DNA from: Francisella endosymbiont of Ornithodoros moubata
GTDB lineage: Bacteria; Pseudomonadota; Gammaproteobacteria; Francisellales; Francisellaceae
DNA: 64,000 bases
NCBI GenBank assembly: GCA_002095075.2
Contig: LVCE01000001.1
Coordinates: 124,001 to 188,000, forward strand
Direction: 5' to 3'
The position numbers were made by a program, and so were the translations under genes. This document shows positions 12,222 through 23,519 of this stretch, piece after piece (the stretch's first letter is position 1; the number at the start of each line of letters is the position of its first letter). The notes beneath the pieces were generated by a model that saw only the letters and a list, made by a program, of their open reading frames with translations, was not told the origin of the DNA and made no database searches.

Positions 12222-14303
12222 GTGAAAATATTTAGAGAAGTCTTTGAACTAGGTAACAAAGAAATAGTTATTGAAACAGGTGGTATGGCACGTCAAGCAG
12301 ATGGGTCAGTGACTGTAAGTTGTGGGAATAATGTTGTGTTGGTAGCTACAGTAGTTAAAAAATCAGTAGCTGATGGTGTTGACTTCTTTCCGTTATCGGT
12401 ACATTATTTAGAGAAAACTTATGCTGCTGGTAAAATACCTGGTGGTTTCTTAAGAAGAGAAGGTAGACCTTCTGAAGAACAGATTCTTATTTCTAGGTTA
12501 ATAGATAGATCTATAAGACCGTCATTTCCAGATGGATTTTTTAATGAGATTCAAATCGTTGCTACAGTTTTATCTTATGACGGTGCTTTTTCACCTGACA
12601 TACTAGCTTTGATAGGTGCTTCGGCATCTTTAGCAATATCTGGAGCACCTTACAATGAGGTTGTTGCTGGTGTAAGAGTAGGTTATACAAATGGTAAATA
12701 CCTTCTTAACCCAAATAAGCAGGATTTGAAAGAATCAGATTTGGATCTAGTAGTCTCTGGAACTGATGATGCTATTTTGATGGTTGAGTCAGAAGCTAAT
12801 AGCCTTCCAGAATCTGTTATGCTTGGTGGGATCTTATATGCTCACAAGCATTTAAAAACTATTATTAACTCAATTAATAGACTTGCTAAAGTAGCATCTA
12901 AACCTCGTATAGAATATTCTATATATCAAATCAACAAGTTTCTTAAATCACAAATAAAGTCACAATTTTTTGGTGAGATTAAGAACGCTTACACTATAGC
13001 ATCAAAGCAAGAAAGAAATCTAAAGCTTAATGCAATTAGAAAAAATGTTCTAGAGTATATTTTCTCTAGTGATGTTGATGGTAATGAATATAGTGAAAAA
13101 GAGATATTAGAGGCTTTCCATGATATTGAAAAAGATCTTGTAAGATCAAATATTCTTGAAGGTAAGCCAAGAATAGATGGTAGATGTACAGAGACGATTA
13201 GACCTATTAATGTCAAAATAGGTGTTTTGTCAGGTGTACATGGCTCTGCCTTGTTTACACGTGGTGAGACTCAAGCTTTAGTTGTAACTACTTTAGGCAG
13301 TGATAGAGATGCGCAGCTTGTAGAATCTTTAGATGGTATAGAGAAATGTCGTTATATGTTGCACTATAACTTTCCACCATATTCTGTAGGAGAGTGTGGT
13401 ATGGTCGGCATGGTTCCAAAGCGTCGTGAGATTGGTCATGCTAACTTAGCTAAGCGTGCAACTCAAGCAGTATTTCCTAACGAAGAAGCATATCCTTATA
13501 TTGTTAGAGTTGTCTCTGAAATTTTGGAGTCAAATGGTTCAAGCTCTATGGCAACGGTATGTGGTTCTTCTTTATCAATGATGGATGCTGGTGTGCCAAT
13601 TGCTGAGCCAGTAGCTGGTATTGCTATGGGGCTTATCAAAGATGGTGCAAAATACGCTGTATTATCAGATATTTTAGGCGATGAAGATCACCTGGGCGAT
13701 ATGGATTTCAAGGTTGCTGGTACTAGATATGGTGTTACAGCACTACAGATGGATATCAAAATCAAAGGCATTTCAAGAGAAATTCTTGAGCAAGCACTAG
13801 AGCAAGCAAGGGTTGGTAGATTACACATCCTAGGAATCATGAATGAAGTAATAAAAGAGCATAAAGAAGCTGTATCTGATGTTGCGCCACAAATTCATGT
13901 GATGAATATTAATCCTGCTAAGATTAAAGATGTTGTTGGTCGAGGAGGTTCTATTATAAAAAGTATTGTCGAAAAGACTGGTGCACAAATTGATACCAGT
14001 GATTCAGGTGAGGTTAAGATATTTGCTAAAGACAAAAAATCTATGGATATGGCTATAGCAATTATAGAAGAAATCGTTGCAGAAGTTGAGGAAGGACAAA
14101 TTTACAAGGGTAAAATAGTTAAGCTTTTAGATTCTGGAGCTTTTGTAAACTTGCTTGGTAATCAAGATGGTTATTTACCTTTTTCTGAAGTTGAACAGGC
14201 TGGTATGAAGACTAACTTTCTAATCGAAGGCCAAGGTCTAGAAGTCTTAGTACAGAATATTGATAGAGGTGGTAGAGTTAAACTTTCTCTTGTAGTGAGG
14301 TAA
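12222..14303 (+). CDS. pnp: Polyribonucleotide nucleotidyltransferase
   Basis: Phosphorolytic 3'-5' exoribonuclease (PNPase) and part of the RNA degradosome. The product has 693 residues, normal. Two RNase PH cores are present, the second with FTRGETQALVVTTLGS. They are followed by a KH domain with VVGRGGSIIKSI (about 567-578) and a C-terminal S1 domain (about 625-693). Translation starts at a GTG (12222), the only start that fits the family N-terminus (MKIFREVFELGNKE). It is co-transcribed with rpsO. Confidence 0.97.
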   Translation: MKIFREVFELGNKEIVIETGGMARQADGSVTVSCGNNVVLVATVVKKSVADGVDFFPLSVHYLEKTYAAGKIPGGFLRREGRPSEEQILISRLIDRSIRPSFPDGFFNEIQIVATVLSYDGAFSPDILALIGASASLAISGAPYNEVVAGVRVGYTNGKYLLNPNKQDLKESDLDLVVSGTDDAILMVESEANSLPESVMLGGILYAHKHLKTIINSINRLAKVASKPRIEYSIYQINKFLKSQIKSQFFGEIKNAYTIASKQERNLKLNAIRKNVLEYIFSSDVDGNEYSEKEILEAFHDIEKDLVRSNILEGKPRIDGRCTETIRPINVKIGVLSGVHGSALFTRGETQALVVTTLGSDRDAQLVESLDGIEKCRYMLHYNFPPYSVGECGMVGMVPKRREIGHANLAKRATQAVFPNEEAYPYIVRVVSEILESNGSSSMATVCGSSLSMMDAGVPIAEPVAGIAMGLIKDGAKYAVLSDILGDEDHLGDMDFKVAGTRYGVTALQMDIKIKGISREILEQALEQARVGRLHILGIMNEVIKEHKEAVSDVAPQIHVMNINPAKIKDVVGRGGSIIKSIVEKTGAQIDTSDSGEVKIFAKDKKSMDMAIAIIEEIVAEVEEGQIYKGKIVKLLDSGAFVNLLGNQDGYLPFSEVEQAGMKTNFLIEGQGLEVLVQNIDRGGRVKLSLVVR

Positions 14304-14306
14304 TTT

Positions 14307-14657
14307 ATGAGTGTAGAAGTTCAAAGTGTTGAGCCAATAAACTTTACAGAGGCTGCTTCTTTAAAAGTCAAAGAGTTGATTGAAGAAGAAGGTGATAATT
14401 CTCTTAGCCTTAGAGTATATATCATAGGTGGAGGTTGTTCTGGATTTCAATATGCTTTTGCTTTTGATAATGAAGTAAAAGATGATGATATGGTTATTAC
14501 TAAGAATGGTGTTCGCCTTGTTGTTGATTCGATGAGCTTTCAGTATCTAGTTGGTGCTGATGTTGATTATAGGGATGATGTTGAAGGCGCTTATTTTATA
14601 ATTAGAAATCCAAATGCCAAAACTACTTGTGGCTGTGGTTCATCTTTTTCTGTATAA
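14307..14657 (+). CDS. erpA: A-type iron-sulfur carrier ErpA
   Basis: Small scaffold/carrier that delivers Fe-S clusters to apoproteins, including the isoprenoid enzymes IspG/H. The product has 116 residues. The three ligand cysteines are present, one in GGGCSGFQY and two in [11 protein letters not shown]. That C-terminus resembles ErpA more than IscA or SufA. It starts 3 bases after the pnp stop and is probably in the same transcript. Confidence 0.93.
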   Translation: MSVEVQSVEPINFTEAASLKVKELIEEEGDNSLSLRVYIIGGGCSGFQYAFAFDNEVKDDDMVITKNGVRLVVDSMSFQYLVGADVDYRDDVEGAYFIIRNPNAKTTCGCGSSFSV

Positions 14658-14697
14658 TAACTATAATCATGTTTAAATAATTTCAAATAAAAATCTT

Positions 14698-15525
14698 ATG
14701 AAAATTGCTAATTTTGAAGTAGGAAATAGCAAGCCATTTTTCTTAATGTCTGGTCCTTGTGTTATTGAATCTGAGCAAATGGCGATGGATACTGCTGGAT
14801 ACCTTACTGAAGTAACTAAGGATCTTGGTATAAATTTTGTTTATAAGTCGTCTTTTGACAAAGCTAATCGTTCATCTATAAATAGTTTTAGAGGATTGGG
14901 CGTAGATAAAAGTCTTGAAATTTTAGCAAAGGTTAAAAAAACTTATAATATACCTATTGTTACAGATGTTCATGAAGATACATCATTTGCTGAAGTTGCT
15001 GAAGTTGTTGATGTATTACAAACACCAGCCTTTTTATGCCGTCAAACAAATTTTATCGTTGAGGTTTGTAAGCAAGGAAAGCCAGTAAATATTAAAAAAG
15101 GTCCATTTCTAGCACCTTGGGATATGCGGCATGTAGTAACAAAAGCTAAATCTACAGGCAATGAACAGATTATGGTTTGTGAAAGAGGAGTTAGTTTTGG
15201 TTATAACAATCTAGTCTCAGATATGCGTTCACTTGAGATTATGAAAGCTACAAATTGTCCTGTAGTATTTGATGCTACGCATTCGGTGCAATTACCAGGA
15301 GGTCAAGGTAGCTCTTCTGGTGGTCAAAGAGAATTTGTACCAGTTTTATCCAAAGCAGCAATGGCAGTTGGTATAGATGGACTTTTTATGGAGACCCATC
15401 CAAAACCTGATGAAGCTAAAAGTGACGGTCCTAATTCGTTCCCTATGTATAAAATAAAAGAGTTTCTAGGTTTACTAAAAGAGCTTGATCATTTAGTAAA
15501 AAGTCAACCAAAAATAGAACTATAG
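14698..15525 (+). CDS. kdsA: 3-deoxy-D-manno-octulosonate 8-phosphate synthase
   Basis: Condenses PEP with arabinose 5-phosphate to Kdo-8-phosphate, the precursor of the LPS inner-core sugar Kdo. The product is a 275-residue TIM barrel with [12 protein letters not shown] (about 14-25), the substrate loop [14 protein letters not shown] (about 59), PAFLCRQT and the C-terminal [19 protein letters not shown]. The frame is intact and the length normal. Retention fits a Gram-negative that still makes lipid A-core. Confidence 0.97.
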   Translation: MKIANFEVGNSKPFFLMSGPCVIESEQMAMDTAGYLTEVTKDLGINFVYKSSFDKANRSSINSFRGLGVDKSLEILAKVKKTYNIPIVTDVHEDTSFAEVAEVVDVLQTPAFLCRQTNFIVEVCKQGKPVNIKKGPFLAPWDMRHVVTKAKSTGNEQIMVCERGVSFGYNNLVSDMRSLEIMKATNCPVVFDATHSVQLPGGQGSSSGGQREFVPVLSKAAMAVGIDGLFMETHPKPDEAKSDGPNSFPMYKIKEFLGLLKELDHLVKSQPKIEL

Positions 15526-15535
15526 GGTATAAATA

Positions 15536-16156
15536 ATGGCTGGTAAAGGAGATGTTTTCATAATAGGTATAGTTGGTGGCTCTGGCTCTGGTAAAACATT
15601 ATTTTCAAATGCTATCATCAAAAAATTAAAATCAAAACATTTAAACAAAATTGCAGTAATTTCTGAGGATAGATATTATAAAAACTGGGGTGAAATGGTT
15701 GGCTTTGAAGAGGCTTGCAAAATAAACTATGATCATCCAGATGCTTTTGATCATAAATTGCTAAGAAAAGATTTAAATAATTTAGTCCAAGGTAATGATA
15801 TCTATATTCCTCATTATGATTACACTACTCACTCAAGGATTGAGGGAAAAGCAGAGAAAATTGTTGGTGGGGTAAGTGTAATTATCCTTGAAGGAATTAT
15901 GCTGTTCAATGATCGTAAGTTATTAAAAATGATGGATTTGAAGGTTTATATGGATACTCCTGCTGATTTATGTTTTATCAGACGCTTGATGCGTGATCAA
16001 AATGAAAGAGGTAGAAGTGTAGAGAGTGTTATAAATCAATATCTAGAAACAGTGCGACCAATGCACATTAAATTTATTGAGCCATCAAAGAGAAAAGCAG
16101 ATATTATAATTCCTGATGGCGCGCAAAATAAAACTGTGATTGATATAATATTATAA
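15536..16156 (+). CDS. udk: Uridine kinase
   Basis: Phosphorylates uridine and cytidine using ATP or GTP (pyrimidine salvage). The product has 206 residues with the P-loop GGSGSGKT (about 14-21), SEDRYYKNW, the nucleoside-binding YDHPDAFD (about 64) and RLMRDQNERGRS (lid region). The family C-terminus is slightly shortened here. It is intact although uridine phosphorylase and cytidine deaminase, which act in the same salvage network, are decayed further along the window. Confidence 0.93.
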   Translation: MAGKGDVFIIGIVGGSGSGKTLFSNAIIKKLKSKHLNKIAVISEDRYYKNWGEMVGFEEACKINYDHPDAFDHKLLRKDLNNLVQGNDIYIPHYDYTTHSRIEGKAEKIVGGVSVIILEGIMLFNDRKLLKMMDLKVYMDTPADLCFIRRLMRDQNERGRSVESVINQYLETVRPMHIKFIEPSKRKADIIIPDGAQNKTVIDIIL

Positions 16157-16193
16157 TAAAGTAAGACAATTATTGAAAAAAATGGAGTGAAAA

Positions 16194-16412
16194 ATGGCTA
16201 GAGTAACAGTAGAAGATTGCTTAGATAAAGTAGAAACAAGGTTTGATTTAGTAGTTTTAGCTTCTATGCGAGCAAGTAAGATACTAAAAAATGGCTATTC
16301 TGAATCTATAGAAAATGAGAAAAAAGAAAAAGCTACAGTTGTAGCTTTGAGAGAAATCGCTGAGTCAGAAATTACCCCAGAGCAAATATTAAGAAATGAG
16401 ATAGAAGGATAA
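16194..16412 (+). CDS. rpoZ: RNA polymerase omega subunit
   Basis: Small subunit that assists beta' folding and RNA polymerase assembly. The product has 72 residues. The N-terminus [20 protein letters not shown] matches the family exactly in layout, followed by the helix [12 protein letters not shown]. It follows udk with a 37-base gap and its own GGAG site. The usual neighbours gmk and spoT are not here. Confidence 0.95.
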   Translation: MARVTVEDCLDKVETRFDLVVLASMRASKILKNGYSESIENEKKEKATVVALREIAESEITPEQILRNEIEG

Positions 16413-16436
16413 TATTATTAATCTGCTTAAAATATC

Positions 16437-16464
16437 TTGATTTGTATTAAAATTTCTATATAAT
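16437..16464 (+). promoter_or_regulatory. Promoter for tRNA-Val
   Basis: TTGATT (16437-16442) and TATAAT (16459-16464) are separated by 16 bases. The tRNA begins 11 bases after the -10. Confidence 0.65.
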
Positions 16465-16475
16465 ATATTATTATC

Positions 16476-16551
16476 GGGTGCTTAGCTAAGCTGGGAGAGC
16501 ATCGCCCTTACAAGGCGAGGGTCGGGGGTTCGAACCCCTCAGCACCTACCA
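16476..16551 (+). tRNA. tRNA-Val (anticodon TAC)
   Basis: A full cloverleaf of 76 bases with encoded CCA. The acceptor GGGTGCT pairs with AGCACCT, with a G-U closing pair. The anticodon stem TCGCC/GGCGA encloses the loop CTTACAA with anticodon TAC. The T arm is GGGGG-TTCGAAC-CCCTC. The D stem has an A opposite G at 13-22, where C-G would be expected. Confidence 0.97.
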
Positions 16552-16606
16552 CGATATCTAGGGTAGCTTTATGCCTAAATTTTAATTTCAGTTGTTTATT
16601 TTGTAC

Positions 16607-16612
16607 TATAAT
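16607..16612 (+). promoter_or_regulatory. Promoter -10 for the DOMON-like gene
   Basis: A perfect TATAAT lies about 50 bases before the start at 16665. The -35 is weak. A clear AAGGAG ribosome site precedes that start. Confidence 0.45.
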
Positions 16613-16664
16613 ATCTGCTTAGCATGTGGGAGAATTTACTTAGAAGTAAATCTAAGGAGATTGT

Positions 16665-17231
16665 ATGAAAAAAGTTTTGTTAAGCTCATTAGTTTTAGCA
16701 GTGGCAGCTAGTTCTATGTCTTATGCTGATAATGCCTCAGCAGCAGTTTGTCCAACTGACTTAAAATATGAGACTATTGGCATGAGAGACATGTCTTTTA
16801 AATATGCGCAATATAAAGATCATATTTACGCTATTTTGGAAGTTGAACTTAATAAAAATAAACAATGGCAAGAACGAGGTAGTGGTTGGTTTGCTGCTGG
16901 CTTTGGCGCTAAAACTATGAAAGATTCAAATATGTTTATATTTGTGCCGCAAAAATCTCAATCTCAAGATGTACGCTACGATGTTTTTGCAAATATTGGC
17001 GGAGCATATGGTCCGACTAAATCTTTAGATACTAAACCACAAAAAGGACAAATATAGCTTTTATCATCTTCATTAGCTAAAGTTGAGTTCGCATTATATC
17101 CACAAAAAATACCAGGTTTAGCAACTAGTGGAAAGATAGATATGATTTTCTCACATTCAAAAGCTGGAGTTTATCAGTTTGCTCCAGGTCATGTTGCAGC
17201 ATACGATGGTAAAGCTATCAATCTAAAATAA
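16665..17231 (+). pseudogene. Exported DOMON-like protein with one in-frame stop
   Basis: The first 130 codons give a signal peptide (basic MKK, hydrophobic SSLVLAVAASSMSYA, cut near residue 21-27). They continue into a beta-rich domain whose core (GSGWFAAGFGAKTMKDSNMF, then VRYDVFANIGG) resembles the DOMON fold, which in other proteins binds haem or sugars. A TAG at 17055-17057 interrupts it. The same frame then continues uninterrupted for 57 more codons (LAKVEFALYPQKIPG, KIDMIFSHSKAGVYQF, ending in NLK) to the true stop at 17229-17231. A single change, probably CAG to TAG, therefore broke it. The domain call is from pattern only. Confidence 0.7.
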
Positions 17232-17318
17232 TAAAAGCCAATATTAACTTTTGCGATTAAGTTGCATTTGTGATTTGAATTAAATACAATTGCTGTAATA
17301 TTTTTCGTTGAATTATTT

Positions 17319-18668
17319 ATGAGAAGATCTAGACGTCATAATAAGCTAAAAGGTGGAATCTTTGAGGCAGAAATTACAGCGTTAAGTCATGATGGTAGAG
17401 GTATTGCAAAAGTTGCTGGTAAAACTACTTTTATACCTTTTACATTACCTGGAGAAATAGTAAATTTGAATATACCTTTACAAAAGTAAAATTTGATGAA
17501 GCAAAAGTGGTTGAGTATATAAAAAAATCTCCTAGTAGAGTTACACCACCATGTGATTATTTTGAAATATGTGGTGGTTGTAGCTTACAGCATATGTCTA
17601 CAGCATCGCAAATTGAGCATAAACAACAGACTTTACTTAATCATTTAAAATATATTGGAAATGATGTTGAGCCGGAGAATATTTTACCGCCGCTATACAC
17701 AAATAATACTGAAGATTACCGTAACAAGGCGCGTCTTGGTGTACGCTATGTTACAAAAAAGAGCAAAGTAATTGTAGGTTTTAGAGAACGCAATGGTAGG
17801 TTTTTAGCTGATATAGATAAATGCATGGTATTAAATCCGCTTGTAGGTGAGAAATTAACTGAAATAGCTTCTTTTTATAAAGACTCTATCTGTATATAAA
17901 CATATAGTACAGTTAGAGATTGCAATAGATGATACAAGGCCAGCGTTTATTGTACGTCATCTAGAGCCATTTGCTAATGAAGACCTTAAAAAGCTAAAAA
18001 CTTTTGGTTCGCAAAATAATTACTGGATATATCTACAGTCAAAAGGTCCAGATACAGTTTTTAGGTTATATCCTGAAAAAGATATTGCTCTAGTTAAGTT
18101 AAGTTATCAACCTATTGATGGTATTAGTATTGGTTTTGAGCCAAATGATTTTACCCAAGTAAATAATGATATTAATAGAAAAATGATCAAAAGAGCTATA
18201 CAGCTTCTTGATATATCAAAGCAAGATTCTATTATCGATTTATTTTGTGGTTTAGGTAATGTTACACTGCCAATTTCGAAATATGCTAAAGCTGTAATTG
18301 GTGTTGATGGTAATGTTATGATGGTACAAAGAGCTAAAGAAACGGCAGCTAATAATAATATTACAAATGTTAATTTTTATGCAGCAAATCTTTTTGAGAA
18401 TTTTGAGAATAAAGAGTGGTTTAATAATTTTGAATACAATAAGATGCTTTTAGATCCGCCTCGAGCTGGTGCACAAGAAGTTTGTAGTAATATTGAAAAA
18501 TTTAATGTTGAGCGCATAGTGTATGTTTCATGTGATACTGCTACTTTAGCACGTGACACTGGCATTTTGGTCAATAGCAAAGGTTATAAATTGATAAGTG
18601 CCGGTATAATGGACATGTTTCCTCATACAATGCATGTTGAGTCAATAGCTGTTTTTGAGAAGGTTTAG
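17319..18668 (+). pseudogene. rlmD: 23S rRNA m5U1939 methyltransferase RlmD, frameshifted
   Basis: RlmD (RumA) methylates U1939 of 23S rRNA. The TRAM domain is visible (EAEITALSHDGRGIAKVAGK), then the Fe-S ligand cluster in CDYFEICGGCSL, the SAM loop DLFCGLGNVTLP and the catalytic cysteine region DPPRAG...YVSCDTATLARD. These parts lie in three reading blocks: 17319-17489, roughly 17476-17899, and from about 17900 to 18668. At least two frameshifts (near 17475 and 17890) disrupt the gene. All catalytic residues are still legible, so decay is recent. Confidence 0.9.
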
Positions 18669-18677
18669 GAGACACTT

Positions 18678-19624
18678 ATGTATATAGGTTTAGATATCGG
18701 TGGTAGTAAATATCTTAACTAGTATTTTTGATGAGCAAAAAAACTAATGACAACAGCAAAAGTTAAATCAAAAGCTAAAGAAGAAACTGAAGTTGTGGTT
18801 GGAAAATTGTTTAAAGTAATTGATAAGCTTATAGCGGAAATACTAACTGGTAAAAAGCTAGTAGATATTGGTATAGAAGTTGCTAGACTTATATGATAAA
18901 AAAACATTAATTGTGCGTAGAAGCGGCAATATTAATTTTAATGGTGTTAATTTAAGGCAACTTATACAAGATAAATATGCTGTCAAGTCTGAGATAGATC
19001 ATGATGTAAATGTTGGATTTTAGGTGAGGCCAAATATGGTGCAGGTGTTGGCTGTGATGATATTATCGGTGCTTTTGTAGGTACTGGTATCGGTGGTGGT
19101 TTGGTACTTAATAGTAAGCTGTATACTGATGACAGTGGTTTAGCAGCAGAGCTCGGTCATACTATTATCAAAAAAGTGGTGCATATTGTCCAGGTTGTGG
19201 TTTACAAGGGTGCTTAGAAGCCTATGCAGGTAAAGTTGGTATCGAAAAGAAAATAGAAAATTTAGCTAAGAAAAATGTTCATAGTACTTTAATTGATCTA
19301 GTGATGGAGAATCGTGGTAAACTAAAAAGTGGTCATATTAAAAAAGCATTAGATGAGCAAGATTAAATTGCTATGGATATACTTAGTGAAGCTATGGAGT
19401 ATTTAGGTACAGGACTAGGAAGTGCTTTAAATATGATAAATCCATCGATGGTCATATTAGATGGTGGTGTTATGGAAGCTATTGATGAAAGATACCTTAG
19501 CCAGATTAAAAGAGCAGCAATGAAAAATTCATTTGCTGATATTTATGCAGAATATGACTTTAAGCTAGCTAAGCTCTGAGATTAAGCAGGAATTTATGGA
19601 GCTATGGAGCTTGTGGCAAGTTAA
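18678..19624 (+). pseudogene. ROK-family sugar kinase, heavily degraded
   Basis: It begins MYIGLDIGGSK, the ROK phosphate loop, and then breaks at once. Later pieces in different frames give CDDIIGAFVGTGIGGGLVLN, ELGHTIIKK, a zinc/substrate loop read partly as GCLEAYAGKVGIEKKIE, and INPSMVILDGGVMEAIDERY, ending in GAMELVAS. At least five frameshifts or stops are visible. The family would phosphorylate glucose or a related sugar; the substrate cannot be told. A second ROK kinase at 52382-53281 is intact and may explain dispensability. Confidence 0.8.
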
Positions 19625-19645
19625 TTTAATTGGGAATATACTATA

Positions 19646-20392
19646 TTGATTATTCAAGTTATTAATGATTTTTTTTCACAACTAGCAAATTATTTCAAAA
19701 GATTTAAAAATATAAAGCTTTCGAGCATTTTTAATGATTGGAATATTTTTGAAATATTGTGGCTAGTGATTTCTGTAACTAGCTTAGGGATTATAAGTAT
19801 TTTAACGACAAATGATTATTTAGTTGTTACTACTATAGCTACAGTTACAGATATGCTAAATATTTTACTAGTAGCTAAAGGTAACATTCTTAATTATTTT
19901 TTTGCATTTATCAATAATATTACTTATGCTTATGTTTGCTACAGTCAAGGTGTTTATGGGCAGTTTCTACTTTTTGCTTTTTTCTTTTTCCCTATGCAGT
20001 TTTATGGTTTATATACTTGGACAAAACCACAAAATATTAGTGAGAATAATAGTATCATAACAAAAACTTTATCAGCAAAACAAAGAGTCTATCTTGTCAT
20101 AGTTATAATTATTGCAGCATATATATAGGACTTTTATTTTAAGGGGATATTTTAACCAACAGGTTGGTTTGATTGCTGATTCATTGACCGGTATAGTATC
20201 TGTTGTGGCGATTATCTTAATGGTCAAAGCTTATATCGAGCAATGGGTTTTATGGATTATTATAAATACTCTTTCAACAATTATTTGGTTACAACAATAT
20301 TTTTCTGGCACAGGTGAAGGTATAGCATTTTAGCTATGTGGCTTATTTATTTGTTAAATGCTCTATATGGCTATATAAACTGGACAAATTAA
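19646..20392 (+). pseudogene. PnuC-type nicotinamide riboside transporter, frameshifted
   Basis: A multi-spanning membrane protein. The first block shows helices around WLVISVTSLGIISILTT and NYFFAFINNITYAYVCYSQG, then YGQFLLFAFFFFPMQFYG, YTW. After a shift near 20128 the next block gives LIADSLTGIVSVVAIILMVK and WVLWIIINTLSTIIWLQQY, and after another near 20330 the end NALYGYINWTN. The FxxNxxYxxxxxxxGxYG and W-rich patterns are those of PnuC/PnuT vitamin uptake proteins. The substrate is inferred from family only. The start is a TTG. Confidence 0.8.
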
Positions 20393-20436
20393 AAAAATAT
20401 TGATAAATTTCTTTGTTAAACTTTTTTATAACTAGC

Positions 20437-20465
20437 TTAACTTAATTAAAAGTTTTCTATATAAT
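20437..20465 (+). promoter_or_regulatory. Promoter for the MFS transporter
   Basis: TTAACT (20437-20442), a 17-base spacer and TATAAT (20460-20465), 40 bases before the chosen start at 20505. Confidence 0.55.
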
Positions 20466-20504
20466 TTGCAATATTCATTATACCTTTCTTTGGAGGTTAA
20501 AGCG

Positions 20505-21743
20505 ATGACCGTTAGACAGACTTTATTTCTTATTATTACACCAATAATCGCAATGTGTGTATTATCATTTGGCAATGGCTTTTTTACAACTTATTCGTCT
20601 ATTGAGCTAAATAATCTTGGTCGCTCTAGTTTAATGATTGGTATAATTTCTGCAGCATATTTCTTTGGTATGACGGCAGGGTCTTATTTTTCACAGTTTA
20701 CTATCATTAGAGTAGGTTATATAAGAGCTTTTGTGCTGTTTGCATCTCTTATGGCTATCAGTACGTTAATAGTTGGTGTAAATAAAAGTGTTGCTGTTTG
20801 GGTATTATTTAGGTTTGTCTGTGGTTACTCATTAGCAGCTTTATTTATCATTATCGAAAGCTGGTGTATATTATCATCAGATAAGAGAAATAGAGGTTTG
20901 ATTTTTTCAATATATCTTTTTGTATACTATGGTACACAAGCATTTTCACAGTTGATGATAAATGTTCATTTTAGTGAAGGGATATTAGCTTATTGTTTTA
21001 TATCTTCTTTATGTAGTGTTGCGATAGTATTGATGGCTTTTACAAAAACAGTTGCACCTGTGCCAAACTCCGAAGAAATTTGCTCTCCTTCTAAAATCAT
21101 TAAAAAAGTTCCTTTAGCAATGGCAGCTAGTGTTATTAGTGGTTCATTGTTAGGTTCTATATATACTTTGTTGCCTATCTTTCTCGTAAGGGTTGGAAGT
21201 GATCATGACATGATATCAGTATTAATGATGATTACAATTTTAGGAGGAATGTTATTACAAGTGCCTATGGGTAAATTATCAGATCTTACCGATAGACGTA
21301 AAGTGATACTTTTAGCAGGAGCAGGTATTTTTATCACCTCAATATTTATATTTGTTTTTCATACATCTTATTTTATATTTGCTGTAATTATGTTTATTTT
21401 TGGTGGTTGTGCTTTTGTAATATATCCATTATCTATATCTCATGCAAGTGATTTTCTTGATGAAAATGAAATTTTAGGAGCAATTGGTGTTTTAACTATT
21501 TCATATGGTTTAGGTTCGGTAATCAGTCCTGTTGTAATATCTAACATGATGTCTATTTTTGGACCATTTGGCTTTTTTATAATTACAGCGTTGCTAAGTA
21601 TTAGTTTATGCTTGTACTCAGCATATAGAATATCAGCACGAAAATCTCCTACAGATACAGCTACTTTTACAATAGTAACTCCTGAAAGTCTTAACTTCAC
21701 TGAGGCACAGGAAATCATCTCAGAGAAATCATCTGAAGAATAA
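20505..21743 (+). CDS. MFS transporter (YcaD-like)
   Basis: A 412-residue major-facilitator permease with about twelve hydrophobic segments. The inter-domain loop motif (VPMGKLSDLTDRRKV, about residue 256-270) and an N-terminal counterpart (SYFSQFTIIRVGYIRA) support the family. The overall pattern resembles YcaD-like carriers, whose substrates are unknown. The ATG at 20505 is preferred over an upstream in-frame TTG because GGAGG stands 10 bases before it and the earlier 13 codons overlap the promoter. A hydrophilic C-terminal tail follows the last helix. It is intact and stands alone between a wreck and eno. Confidence 0.8.
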   Translation: MTVRQTLFLIITPIIAMCVLSFGNGFFTTYSSIELNNLGRSSLMIGIISAAYFFGMTAGSYFSQFTIIRVGYIRAFVLFASLMAISTLIVGVNKSVAVWVLFRFVCGYSLAALFIIIESWCILSSDKRNRGLIFSIYLFVYYGTQAFSQLMINVHFSEGILAYCFISSLCSVAIVLMAFTKTVAPVPNSEEICSPSKIIKKVPLAMAASVISGSLLGSIYTLLPIFLVRVGSDHDMISVLMMITILGGMLLQVPMGKLSDLTDRRKVILLAGAGIFITSIFIFVFHTSYFIFAVIMFIFGGCAFVIYPLSISHASDFLDENEILGAIGVLTISYGLGSVISPVVISNMMSIFGPFGFFIITALLSISLCLYSAYRISARKSPTDTATFTIVTPESLNFTEAQEIISEKSSEE

Positions 21744-21764
21744 TTTTTAAATAAGTATATTAAA

Positions 21765-21794
21765 TTGCAAAGCATACATAACTCAGCTTATAAT
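21765..21794 (+). promoter_or_regulatory. Promoter for eno
   Basis: TTGCAA (21765-21770), an 18-base spacer and TATAAT (21789-21794), 57 bases before the eno start. Confidence 0.6.
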
Positions 21795-21800
21795 TGATAA

Positions 21801-23221
<1,421 letters not shown>

Positions 23222-23228
23222 TTATTTC

Positions 23229-23519
23229 ATGGATATCAGATCTAGTTCTTTTTTTTATATTTTTATTTCTGTAGTTTTATTACTAATAGCTATATTGCAA
23301 TATGATCTGTGGTTTAGCAATACAGGTCTTATCAAGTATCAGTCACTAAAAAAATCTGTAGCTAGTCAACAAAAAGAAGTTAAGCATAAATCTCAGACTA
23401 ATGCACAATTATATTCTGAAGTAGTTTCATTACGTCAAAATAGTGAGGTGCTTGAAAGCTTGGCTCGTGAGAATATGGGGCTAATCAAGCAAGGAGAGGT
23501 TTTTTACAGTGTCAAATAA
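23229..23519 (+). CDS. ftsB: Cell division protein FtsB
   Basis: Bitopic divisome protein that pairs with FtsL and FtsQ. The product has 96 residues: one membrane helix near the N-terminus (about 6-26), a coiled-coil stretch rich in K, Q and S (about 33-62) and the conserved ending with ESLARENMGLIKQGEVFY. The eno-ftsB-ispD order is the common gammaproteobacterial arrangement. Its last bases overlap the start of ispD. Confidence 0.92.
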   Translation: MDIRSSSFFYIFISVVLLLIAILQYDLWFSNTGLIKYQSLKKSVASQQKEVKHKSQTNAQLYSEVVSLRQNSEVLESLARENMGLIKQGEVFYSVK

